A stretch of DNA of 8,118 bases from Spirochaetia bacterium (GCA_900769975.1 CAAGIR010000236.1:1-8118); one strand, 5' to 3'; positions 1 to 5,886 are shown, counted from the stretch's first letter. Program-made: numbers and translations. Notes: generated by a model from the letters alone, not told the origin.

Positions 1-63
1 AAGTTTATAACTCCAGAGTTAAAAATTTCAAAATTAGCAGAAGATGCTCTTGAATGTAGTTAA
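1..63 (+). CDS. 3' end of an unidentified upstream gene (partial)
   Basis: The first reading frame is open from base 1 and ends at TAA 61-63, giving the tail KFITPELKISKLAEDALECS. It runs in the same direction as the capsid gene and stops 62 bases before it. In HK97-type operons the slot just before the major capsid gene usually holds the prohead protease or a scaffold, so that is the best guess from position alone. Twenty residues are too few to recognise a family. Confidence 0.45.
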   Translation, partial: KFITPELKISKLAEDALECS

Positions 64-68
64 TAAGA

Positions 69-82
69 GGGCTGGAGAGCCC
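69..82 (+). other. Small GC-rich hairpin upstream of the capsid gene
   Basis: GGGCT (69-73) pairs with AGCCC (78-82) around the loop GGAG. It lies just after the stop of the upstream partial gene and has no T run, so it does not look like an intrinsic terminator. It may be an mRNA-stability or processing element ahead of a highly expressed capsid gene. The pairing is seen directly; the function is a guess. Confidence 0.35.
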
Positions 83-91
83 CAAAAACTA

Positions 92-108
92 ATTGTCTTA
101 TTGACAAT
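92..108 (+). other. Hairpin just upstream of the capsid gene ribosome binding site
   Basis: ATTGTC (92-97) pairs with GACAAT (103-108) around the loop TTATT, ending 6 bases before the AGGAGG of the capsid gene. Together with the hairpin at 69-82 it makes a structured leader that leaves the ribosome site single-stranded. Stabilising or exposing capsid mRNA is a plausible role but is inferred. Confidence 0.35.
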
Positions 109-114
109 AATCAT

Positions 115-120
115 AGGAGG
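115..120 (+). promoter_or_regulatory. Strong ribosome binding site (AGGAGG) for the capsid gene
   Basis: A perfect AGGAGG sits five bases before TTG at 126 and fixes that TTG as the start codon. The same arrangement (GGAGG, five bases, TTG) recurs before the head-tail connector gene. Confidence 0.8.
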
Positions 121-125
121 AAAAC

Positions 126-1433
126 TTGAACGAAGTAATTGTATCACTGCAGCAAAAATTAGAGAATATGAAAACTCTTGTTCCAACTGAAGCTGCAACA
201 CCAGAACAGATTTCAAAATATTTCAATGAAAATGAAGAAATCATTGCTGGCATTTTGAAGGCTGCCGACAGTCAGACAACTGCAACAACAAGTGAACTTG
301 AAGGAATCAAAGAAGCTGTAAAAGAGCTTCGTAATCTTATGCGTAAAGCTGATACCGAAATGAAACCTCTCTCTTACAGAGACGTATGTTACAATCTTGG
401 TAAAGCTTTGTGCGCAGCTTGGAACAAGGATGCAGAAACTCTTGGCCAGCTTAAGTTCTGTCCAAACATCAGAGCTGAAAAATGGAACAATCCAAAAGAC
501 TTCTCCTGGGAAACCGGAAAAGGATTTGTGCCATCAAAAGCCGTTTTGGGTGAACCAATCGGAAATCTTGCAAACAATGACCAGTATCTTATCAATCCAA
601 TCTATGAAGAGGCCATCATGCAGGAAGCCGCAAAGCAGTCTCAGATGATGAATCTTGTTACCCACCGCCCTATGAGTGGGCCTTCAATCTTTATTCCAGA
701 AAGAGACCGTGGTGGAATCGAATTGAAATGGCTGACTTCATACGGCCAGAAAATCGACGCAACGAAATCAAACATGCCGACAAGAACAGAGCTTAAAGCT
801 TATACACTTGCAGGCTATGTTCCATTCTTTGACGAGTTCGGCGAGGATATTTTTGTTGACCTCGGTAAGATGTTCCTTGAAGATTTCACAGAAGCTTATG
901 GTCAGGAGTTTGACCGTCAGTGCCTTATTGCAGACGATGACCCGTTCACAGGCGCAATGAATATGTCTCATGCCGAAGTATGCCGCATTCAGAGCACAGA
1001 CGAATCAAAGCTCACATACCTCGACTTCCGCAAGGCAGAGCTGCAGGTTGAGCCGGAAGAAAGAAAATATTGCAAATGGTTTCTGCACGAAACATTCCTC
1101 AATCATATCGCAAACATTCAAGACGACAACCACAATCCAATCTGGAGAAAACCAGGTGAAGGAATGCCAGGAAGAATCGATGGATATGATGTTGTTGAAA
1201 GTCGTCTGATGCCGCAGCTTGCAGACATTGAAGCTGACAGCGTGATTGCCATCTTTATGAATCCAAAAAGAATCATTCACGGCAACCGCAAAGGAATTGA
1301 AATCAAACGCTTCGACGAAACAACAGAAGGCCTCGAATATGGAGAGCTTTTTATGCGATTCCGCAAGCGTGATGGATTCCTTGTGACTCGTCCTAAAAAG
1401 AATATGGTCTTGCTCAAAACAGCAACAGAATAA
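126..1433 (+). CDS. HK97-fold phage major capsid protein
   Basis: This is the shell protein of a tailed-phage head, 435 residues from a TTG start set by the AGGAGG site. Residues 1-75 are charged and helical (LQQKLENMKTL, ELEGIKEAVKELRNLMRKAD), like the scaffolding delta domain that precedes the mature HK97 capsid protein. From about residue 110 the order fits the fold: N-arm (NPIYEEAI near 157-164), an extended loop region (about 185-225), the long spine helix (DLGKMFLEDFTEAYGQEFDR, 245-264), the A-domain segment (WFLHETFLNHIANIQDD... IDGYDVVESRLMP, 318-363), then FMNPKRIIHGNRKGIEI and a closing GFLV. The length is usual for a protein with an attached delta domain. GC is about 43% in a sampled line, higher than in the genes that follow. 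It is the first complete gene of the head module. The family call is from reading motifs; the maturation cleavage site cannot be placed. Confidence 0.88.
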   Translation: MNEVIVSLQQKLENMKTLVPTEAATPEQISKYFNENEEIIAGILKAADSQTTATTSELEGIKEAVKELRNLMRKADTEMKPLSYRDVCYNLGKALCAAWNKDAETLGQLKFCPNIRAEKWNNPKDFSWETGKGFVPSKAVLGEPIGNLANNDQYLINPIYEEAIMQEAAKQSQMMNLVTHRPMSGPSIFIPERDRGGIELKWLTSYGQKIDATKSNMPTRTELKAYTLAGYVPFFDEFGEDIFVDLGKMFLEDFTEAYGQEFDRQCLIADDDPFTGAMNMSHAEVCRIQSTDESKLTYLDFRKAELQVEPEERKYCKWFLHETFLNHIANIQDDNHNPIWRKPGEGMPGRIDGYDVVESRLMPQLADIEADSVIAIFMNPKRIIHGNRKGIEIKRFDETTEGLEYGELFMRFRKRDGFLVTRPKKNMVLLKTATE

Positions 1434-1436
1434 AAC

Positions 1437-1466
1437 CCAAAGACAAATACAAATATTTGCCTTTGG
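1437..1466 (+). other. Stem-loop immediately after the capsid gene
   Basis: CCAAAGACAAATA (1437-1449) pairs with TATTTGCCTTTGG (1454-1466) around a four-base loop, 12 pairs with one A/C mismatch, beginning 3 bases after the capsid stop codon. There is no T run behind it, so it is a poor intrinsic terminator. It could protect the 3' end of capsid mRNA. Its last two bases (GG 1465-1466) also belong to the larger pairing 1465-1587, so the two structures compete at their junction. Confidence 0.45.
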
Positions 1467-1587
1467 AAAGTGGGGGCGAAAATTCCCGAACCGAAGTGAA
1501 GGCAAATGCAAGGCTGCGTAGCACCCGAAGGGCTTGGCCTTGTATTTGACTGAACGAAGGTTATACTAGCCTTTGCCCCGCTTTTCC
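1465..1587 (+). repeat. Structured intergenic element with nested inverted repeats
   Basis: The outer arms are 1465-1480 (GGAAAGTGGGGGCGAA) and 1572-1587 (TTTGCCCCGCTTTTCC). They pair over about 15 positions with two one-base bulges and two G-T pairs. Inside, CAAATGCAAGGC (1503-1514) pairs with GCCTTGTATTTG (1537-1548), 12 pairs with one G-T, capped by CCC-GAA-GGG (1524-1532). The outer arm ends 2 bases before the ribosome site of the next gene. Motifs like CCGAAG and ACGAAGG recur between the stems. It may be a dispersed intergenic repeat, a miniature mobile element, or a structured RNA that controls the next gene; the pairings themselves are clear in the sequence. Confidence 0.6.
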
Positions 1588-1589
1588 GT

Positions 1590-1594
1590 GGAGG
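1590..1594 (+). promoter_or_regulatory. Ribosome binding site deciding the TTG start at 1600
   Basis: GGAGG at 1590-1594 lies five bases before TTG 1600, matching the spacing at the capsid gene. A longer frame from TTG 1573 would put this site inside the coding region and begin within the repeat arm, so the shorter start is preferred. Confidence 0.7.
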
Positions 1595-1599
1595 AAGAT

Positions 1600-2094
1600 T
1601 TGAAACCATTCACATTTGAAGAACTACAGAAAATATTAGAGCTTAAAGCTGAGGAAATAGAATCTGATTCATTAATATTTGCAGCAACGATTTCTTATAT
1701 TGAAAAGCTTCTGGGCTATACACTAGAAGATAAAAATTATAACGAATTACACACAGTAAAAGACTGTATGGTTTTTACGGATCACGAAAACATTTCTGAA
1801 ATGATAAATATCATTGATATGACAACAAAGCTCCGTGTTCCTAATTGTGTAATTGATGGACAGCGTATTTTATTCATGGATCCAAAACTTGAAGGTCATG
1901 TTGTCTTTCTGAATTATAATGCTGGTTTTACAGAAGAAACATTACCGGCAGACTTAAAAGAAGTTATAGTAAAACTTTTCCTTCTAAAGAAGAAAGTCTT
2001 TATTAAGCAGACAAATCTTGATGATGAAACAGGATTTGAATTACCACAGGACATTCAGTCTGTAATCAATTTATATAGAAGAAAATGTTTATGA
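1600..2094 (+). CDS. gp6-like head-tail connector protein
   Basis: This 164-residue protein likely forms the ring under the portal that links the DNA-filled head to the tail. The N-terminal half is helical (FTFEELQKILELKAEEIESDSLIFAATISYIEKLLGY, residues 4-40). The family signature is in the second half: a strand ending in Y-N-A-G-F (106-110), then L-P-A-D-L-K (115-120) and a helix (EVIVKLFLLKKKVF), matching the common YxxGY...(I/L)PxDLKxAV pattern of phage gp6-like connectors. The TTG start is set by GGAGG at 1590-1594. Its stop overlaps the next start as ATGA (2091-2094), so the two are probably translationally coupled. A sampled line has about 32% GC against about 43% in the capsid gene, a change of base use across the repeat between them. 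Confidence 0.68.
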   Translation: MKPFTFEELQKILELKAEEIESDSLIFAATISYIEKLLGYTLEDKNYNELHTVKDCMVFTDHENISEMINIIDMTTKLRVPNCVIDGQRILFMDPKLEGHVVFLNYNAGFTEETLPADLKEVIVKLFLLKKKVFIKQTNLDDETGFELPQDIQSVINLYRRKCL

Positions 2095-2483
2095 AAAGTT
2101 TTGAACCTGTTTATAAAGAACTAGAATATCTCTTAATTCAAAAGCTGCCTGACTACATTGAGAAAATCAATAAGGAGCATAATGACGAAATTATTCTTAA
2201 GCCATTTGAAAACAAATCTCTCGAAGAGAACTGTATTAAGACACCTTCATTTATATTTAGTGTAGAAGAATCTGAATATTCTGAGAAAGACAGAATTGTA
2301 GAAAATACAATTTACACAGTTAGCATTGAATTAAAATTACAACCAAACATAGAACTAAGACCAATTATATTCTCACGTTATTCTGAAGCCATAGCATTAA
2401 TTATTCAGAAGGATGATATGTGGATTGACTGTAAAATAACAAACTCTAAGGGAAACAAAATAGTTATGAGGATTACGGTGTGA
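2091..2483 (+). CDS. Putative head-closure or tail-completion protein
   Basis: This is a 130-residue protein with a helical N-terminus (FEPVYKELEYLLIQKLPDYIEKINKEH) followed by a strand-rich half (PSFIFSVEESE, TIYTVSIELKLQ, WIDCKITNSKGNKIVMRITV). I do not recognise a specific family. Its place directly after the connector, with coupled translation, is the slot of head-closure, neck or tail-completion proteins in HK97-like operons, and its size fits. ATG 2091 is chosen because it overlaps the preceding TGA as ATGA; an ATG two codons earlier (2085) is also possible. It is the last gene of the head module before the cargo cassette and looks complete. Confidence 0.5.
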   Translation: MKSFEPVYKELEYLLIQKLPDYIEKINKEHNDEIILKPFENKSLEENCIKTPSFIFSVEESEYSEKDRIVENTIYTVSIELKLQPNIELRPIIFSRYSEAIALIIQKDDMWIDCKITNSKGNKIVMRITV

Positions 2484-2490
2484 TATTATT

Positions 2491-2520
2491 TTGAAACATA
2501 GAAAAAACTGCAAAGATTAT
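2491..2520 (+). promoter_or_regulatory. Possible promoter for the cargo cassette
   Basis: TTGAAA (2491-2496) is followed after 18 bases by GATTAT (2515-2520), and TATAAT stands slightly further on at 2523-2528 with no good partner. If used, transcription would start about 12 bases before ATG 2539, which would favour that start. In AT-rich DNA such matches occur by chance, so this is weak. Confidence 0.22.
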
Positions 2521-2538
2521 GATATAATATTTTCAAAT

Positions 2539-3954
2539 ATGATAATACAGAAATCAGAAAATCAGGACATAGAATTTAAGCAAAGCTGGCAGGATGAATA
2601 CCTCAAATGGATTTGTGCTTTTGCTAATACAAAAGGCGGAATCCTTTACATTGGTGTAAATGACAAAGGAACTGTAACAGGTGTTCAAGATTTTCATAAA
2701 TTAAGTGAAACAATTCCTCTTAAGATTACACAGAGCATGGGCCTTTTATGTGATGTATCTGTTGCTGATGATTCTGACAATAATGTGAAATATCTGATTA
2801 TCAAAGTTAATAAGTATGAAAATCCAGTAAGTTATCATGGAAAATACTACAAAAGAGTTGGTTCAACCACACAGGAAGTTACAGGATTTGAATTGAATGA
2901 TTTGATTCTTAATGCGTATGGTCTTTCATGGGATGCTGTTTCAATACCCGATGTTTCTGTAAAAGATTTAGATGAACGAGCATTTAAGGTATTTAAGACA
3001 TGGTCTATAAGAACTAACCGCTTTAAGGAAGAAGAACTCGAAATATCAAATGAAGCTCTTTTGCAGAATCTTAGAGCCTTTGATAAAGAACGGCTTACAC
3101 GTGCTGCAGTTATGGCTTTTCATCCGGATCCAGAAAAATGGGTAATAGGCGCTTATACAAAAATCGGTTATTTTGCAAATGATGCCGACATTCTTTTCCA
3201 GGATGAAATTCACGGTTCTCTTATGACACAGGTTGAAGATGCCCTTGATATTATCTACACAAAATATATGAAAGCCCTTATTTCATATCCAGATGAGATT
3301 CATAGAGCAGAAACTTACTTCTTCCCTCGTGGAGCATTTCGAGAACTCTTGCTGAATGCACTTATTCATAAGGATTACACAAAGCCATATCCTATTCAGA
3401 TTTTGATTTATAAGGACAAAATTGATATCTGGAATATTGGAGAAATGCCGGAAACCGTAAAGATTGAAGACCTTTATAAATTACATCATTCTGCTCCAAG
3501 AAATCCTAAGATTGCAGATATTTTCTTTAAGTGTGGATTCATTGAATCCTGGGGACGCGGATATTTCAAGATTAAAACAATTTGTGAAGAACAAAGTGCA
3601 ACTCTTCCAGAACCAAAGGTTGTAAGTGGCGGTTTTTCTGCTATTTGTAATGCTTCTGAAACTTATAAAAAACTTGCAGCAGAATATGGCATTGACGGAT
3701 TCGCTGAAACTGCACAGAAAGTTCCTAGTAATTGCCCAGAAGTTGCCCAGAAGTTGCCCAGAAGTTGCCCAGAAGTTGCCCAGAAAACCTATGAAGCAAT
3801 TTGTAAGAATCCAAAGAGTTCTATTTCAGAATTATCAAATGAAACAGGACTTTCTGAAAGAACAATAAAAAATCATCAAAAGCTCCTAAAAGATCTTAAT
3901 TTAATAGAACGAGTTGGAAGCGACAGAAACGGTTATTGGAAAATCATAAATTAA
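2539..3954 (+). CDS. AlbA_2 (Schlafen-type) and GHKL-ATPase protein with C-terminal winged helix
   Basis: This is a COG2865-type protein of 471 residues from ATG 2539. An in-frame TTG at 2491 would add 16 residues, but neither start has a good ribosome site and the first domain begins at ENQDIEFKQSW just after ATG 2539. Residues about 7-125 form the AlbA_2 domain (IEFKQSW...WICAFANTKGGILYIGVNDKG...YYKRVGS), found in Schlafen-like proteins. Residues about 250-350 resemble the GHKL ATP-binding fold: N-box-like FRELLLNALIHKDY, then RNPKIADIFFKCGFIESWGRGYFKI. A linker of repeated CPEVAQK/LPRS follows, then a winged helix (SISELSNETGLSERTIKNHQKLLKDLNLIERV). Such proteins are annotated as ATP-binding putative regulators; their substrate is generally unknown. 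It is not a virion protein and is the first gene of the cargo. A defence or regulatory role is inferred from context. Confidence 0.82.
   Translation: MIIQKSENQDIEFKQSWQDEYLKWICAFANTKGGILYIGVNDKGTVTGVQDFHKLSETIPLKITQSMGLLCDVSVADDSDNNVKYLIIKVNKYENPVSYHGKYYKRVGSTTQEVTGFELNDLILNAYGLSWDAVSIPDVSVKDLDERAFKVFKTWSIRTNRFKEEELEISNEALLQNLRAFDKERLTRAAVMAFHPDPEKWVIGAYTKIGYFANDADILFQDEIHGSLMTQVEDALDIIYTKYMKALISYPDEIHRAETYFFPRGAFRELLLNALIHKDYTKPYPIQILIYKDKIDIWNIGEMPETVKIEDLYKLHHSAPRNPKIADIFFKCGFIESWGRGYFKIKTICEEQSATLPEPKVVSGGFSAICNASETYKKLAAEYGIDGFAETAQKVPSNCPEVAQKLPRSCPEVAQKTYEAICKNPKSSISELSNETGLSERTIKNHQKLLKDLNLIERVGSDRNGYWKIIN
3732..3785 (+). repeat. 11-bp tandem repeat inside the ATPase gene
   Basis: The unit TTGCCCAGAAG occurs four times in full (3732-3775) and a fifth time for 10 of 11 bases (3776-3785), with no base differences. 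Because 11 is not a multiple of three, successive units are read in different frames (CPEV, AQK, LPRS), giving an 11-residue peptide period. Gain or loss of one unit shifts the frame before the winged helix. The array lies in the linker between the ATPase domain and the winged helix. Confidence 0.9.
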
Positions 3955-3978
3955 TTGTGCGATTCTGTTGGCACAATT
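3953..3978 (+). other. Stem-loop over the ATPase gene stop codon
   Basis: AATTGTGC (3953-3960) pairs perfectly with GCACAATT (3971-3978) around a 10-base loop, starting within the TAA stop codon. Only TTTA follows, so termination would be weak. It could be a 3'-end stabiliser or a binding site. Confidence 0.4.
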
Positions 3979-3980
3979 TA

Positions 3981-3997
3981 TGCAATTTCAAATTGCA
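3981..3997 (+). other. Perfect palindrome between two cargo genes, possible operator
   Basis: TGCAATTT and AAATTGCA are mirror arms around a single C. A second copy of GCACAAT at 3995-4001 overlaps the right arm, repeating the one at 3971-3977 with 24-bp spacing. The site is 19 bases upstream of the next gene. It could be a dimeric regulator's operator, perhaps for the winged-helix protein just upstream, but that is a guess. Confidence 0.4.
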
Positions 3998-4015
3998 CAA
4001 TGGAATACGAAGTAA

Positions 4016-4837
4016 TTGATTAAAAGAATAATAAAAATGTTAAATGAAAAAAAGTTTAAGGAAAAATTGAATACTATTGAGTTTTCGGACATTTCCAATA
4101 AGTTTCCTAAGGAATATCTAACAGTTGATTATGAACCTTTATATTCTGTTTTTCGTACTTTAAATAAACAATGCGTCTGTTTCTTAGATGAGAATTACAG
4201 AACAGATAAAAAACTTGTTAATTGTCTTAATAATTTATTTATAAAAGAAACGTTAGCAGAAAAAAAAGAAATATACTTCTCTGACTTTAATGGTGTAAAC
4301 TGTACAAGGGCAAATGAATTTTGTTCTTTTGAAAGTTTTATGCAAGAACAATATGAACGAAATAAAGATGAACAAAAATATTCAGATTACGAAACCGTAA
4401 AATATGAAGTTTTTAATACAGTAAGCCCTGTTGATAGCAATCCATTAAAAGGTGCAATAATACTTACCTGGTCTAACAAAATTTATGCAAATACAAGTAA
4501 TAAAAGCCATAGATTTGCATTGATGTGTAAAATGAATGAGCTTGAAAATAGAAATGATTCTTATTACTTTGATATTACAAAGTATACACTCAACGAGAAT
4601 GCAAAAAAAGAATTTCTAGAAAATTATTATGGATTCATTATAAAAGCTGAAACCGCAAATAAAATAATTCAAGCATATTCAGATAATTCATTAATGACGT
4701 GGGAATTTTATAGACCGTATTGGAAATCAATTAATGATGATGTTATTGCTTTCATATTCAGGAAAGAAAAGAATTACCATACAGCTTTTCTGAAGTCTGA
4801 GAATGCGATTTGTATAAATACGTTGTTAGATAGTTGA
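4016..4837 (+). CDS. Unrecognised cargo protein, 273 residues
   Basis: I do not recognise this family. It is soluble-looking, rich in Lys, Asn, Glu and Tyr, without signal peptide or membrane segment. The central stretch GAIILTWSNKIYANTSNKSHRFALM (about 146-170), with two strands leading into S-H-R-F-A, is the most motif-like part and looks like an active or ligand-binding site. The C-terminal part has FDITKYTLNENAKKEFLENYYGFIIKAE and a hydrophobic strand VIAFIFRK. The start is uncertain: TTG 4016 has only a weak GAAG upstream, while ATG 4037 gives 266 residues with no better site. GC is very low (15 to 28% in two sampled lines), far below the capsid and hub genes, which points to a separate origin. 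It follows the AlbA_2/ATPase gene after 61 bases and precedes the DUF2971 gene by 56 bases, so it is probably part of one accessory cassette. Confidence 0.72.
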   Translation: MIKRIIKMLNEKKFKEKLNTIEFSDISNKFPKEYLTVDYEPLYSVFRTLNKQCVCFLDENYRTDKKLVNCLNNLFIKETLAEKKEIYFSDFNGVNCTRANEFCSFESFMQEQYERNKDEQKYSDYETVKYEVFNTVSPVDSNPLKGAIILTWSNKIYANTSNKSHRFALMCKMNELENRNDSYYFDITKYTLNENAKKEFLENYYGFIIKAETANKIIQAYSDNSLMTWEFYRPYWKSINDDVIAFIFRKEKNYHTAFLKSENAICINTLLDS

Positions 4838-4893
4838 ATTAATTAATGGACTATAAAATCAAAAAAAATAATTAAAATGGAGTAATAAGAAAA

Positions 4894-5790
4894 ATGTGTG
4901 ATATTGTCGAAAGTAATGCAAATTTAAGAACAGATGAGAAATTATTTTTTAAGTTTAGAAGTGATAATTCATATAATATTGATTCGCTAAAAAATAATTA
5001 TATGTATTTTACACAACCAAACCAATTTCGTTCGCAAAATGATGATTCTGATTTTTCCATGAATTTTGATAAAAATCCAACAGAAGAAGAATTGAAAAAG
5101 TATATAAAGCATGGGAAAAACTTTCCAGATTTTCCTTACCATAACACTAAACAAGTAAGAAGAGCCTTAAAAAGAATCAACATTTTGGAGTTTAAATATG
5201 AAAATAAGACTTTTTCGCAAGTATATGATGAATTAATCCAAAGGTATTATGTATTTTGTCTAACTGATACTTGGCAATCAAAAGATCTGTGGGAAGCAGA
5301 ATGTTTCGGTCATAATTATGAGGGATTCTGTATTGGCTATAAAGCTACATTGTTTGAACTAGATCATTATGGTTTATCAGTAAAATATGAAAAACCTTAT
5401 TTTCATGATTATGCTGGTAAGTGTTTGGTAACAATGCCAAAAGTTTCATATGATAATGATGGAAGTCATAAGTATAACTTTTGGGGCGCATTTAGTTCTA
5501 ATCCAGATGTTCAAAAGCACAACGTAAACACAATTACCTATAATTTTCTACATAAGAAACCAGAATATGCACAAGAACGTGAGTATAGAGCTTGGTTTTA
5601 TACGACTTCCGGAGAAGATGAACATAAAGTTGAATATAATCCTGATTTAGTTTCTTGTGTAATATTTGGAATGAATTGTAGCCAAGAAACAATAGATTCA
5701 TTAGTAAGTGAATTACCAAGAAGTAATCCAAACATAAAATTTTACAAACAAACAATCGAAGATGATACAATAAGTTGTACTCAAATATAA
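4894..5790 (+). CDS. DUF2971 family protein
   Basis: This is a 298-residue cytosolic protein with the usual DUF2971 landmarks in order: LFFKFRSDNSYNIDSLKNNYMYFTQPNQFRSQNDD near the N-terminus (17-51; the family often has an N-D-P-F-D type motif at this point), YVFCLTDTWQSKDLWEAECFGHNYEGFCIGY (119-149; the family's CLS...LMWxHYAxxHxGFCIGF), KKPEYAQEREYRAWFY (221-236; the family's K...W.yEkEyR), and LVSCVIFGMNCSQETIDSL (252-270). The biochemical role of the family is not established; members often sit in defence islands and mobile elements. In this copy the family's usual Met-Trp and His-Tyr-Ala positions read Leu-Trp and Glu-Cys-Phe. The start ATG has GGAG at 4879-4882, 11 bases away. GC is low, like the preceding gene. 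It is the last gene of the cargo and is followed by a terminator-like hairpin. Confidence 0.8.
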   Translation: MCDIVESNANLRTDEKLFFKFRSDNSYNIDSLKNNYMYFTQPNQFRSQNDDSDFSMNFDKNPTEEELKKYIKHGKNFPDFPYHNTKQVRRALKRINILEFKYENKTFSQVYDELIQRYYVFCLTDTWQSKDLWEAECFGHNYEGFCIGYKATLFELDHYGLSVKYEKPYFHDYAGKCLVTMPKVSYDNDGSHKYNFWGAFSSNPDVQKHNVNTITYNFLHKKPEYAQEREYRAWFYTTSGEDEHKVEYNPDLVSCVIFGMNCSQETIDSLVSELPRSNPNIKFYKQTIEDDTISCTQI

Positions 5791-5823
5791 TTGTTCTGGT
5801 AATTTTGTATACATTTTTTCTGA

Positions 5824-5886
5824 CCTAAAAGGTTAAGAAATCTGAACCTTTTTGCACACGGCTTTGGGCTTACACTTGAGCTATGA
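5824..5886 (+). pseudogene. Possible 3' remnant of a lost phage gene
   Basis: A frame open only from 5824 ends at TGA 5884-5886, giving a tail that finishes AHGFGLTLEL. Its stop overlaps the following ATG as CTATGA, the same junction seen between the two tail genes (6658-6662). A coupled stop-start pair implies that an upstream gene once ended here; most of it is missing and its frame runs into the terminator hairpin and a stop at 5821-5823. The native part may begin near 5854. It is short, so chance cannot be excluded. Confidence 0.33.
5827..5852 (+). terminator. Terminator-like hairpin at the end of the cargo
   Basis: AAAAGGTT (5827-5834) pairs with AACCTTTT (5845-5852) around a 10-base loop, with one further T before G. 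The A-rich left arm and T-rich right arm could act in both directions. The stem is short and only two of its pairs are G-C, so efficiency may be modest. It separates the DUF2971 gene from the tail genes. Confidence 0.42.

Noticed and set aside
101..106. Perfect TTGACA resembling a -35 promoter box before the capsid gene
   Set aside because: No acceptable -10 box lies 16 to 18 bases downstream, and the bases belong to a hairpin; the capsid gene is probably transcribed from further upstream.
1005..1511. Long minus-strand open frame opposite the capsid gene
   Set aside because: It is Cys/Phe-rich and patternless and lies antisense to a well-supported capsid gene; the length reflects codon bias of the coding strand.
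1573..1599. Longer start for the connector gene at TTG 1573 or GTG 1588
   Set aside because: These starts lie in the arm of the inverted repeat or before GGAGG 1590-1594, which is ideally placed for TTG 1600.
3732..3785. Short tandem repeats as a CRISPR array
   Set aside because: The units are 11 bases long, directly adjacent without spacers, and lie inside a protein-coding frame.
3626..3868. 80-codon + strand frame overlapping the ATPase gene
   Set aside because: It is a shifted reading of the same DNA, open mainly because of the 11-bp repeat; it matters only as the frame entered if the repeat gains a unit.
4834..4857. TTGAAT and TATAAA between the last two cargo genes as a promoter
   Set aside because: The spacing is only 12 bases, too short for a sigma-70 promoter, and such words are common in AT-rich DNA.
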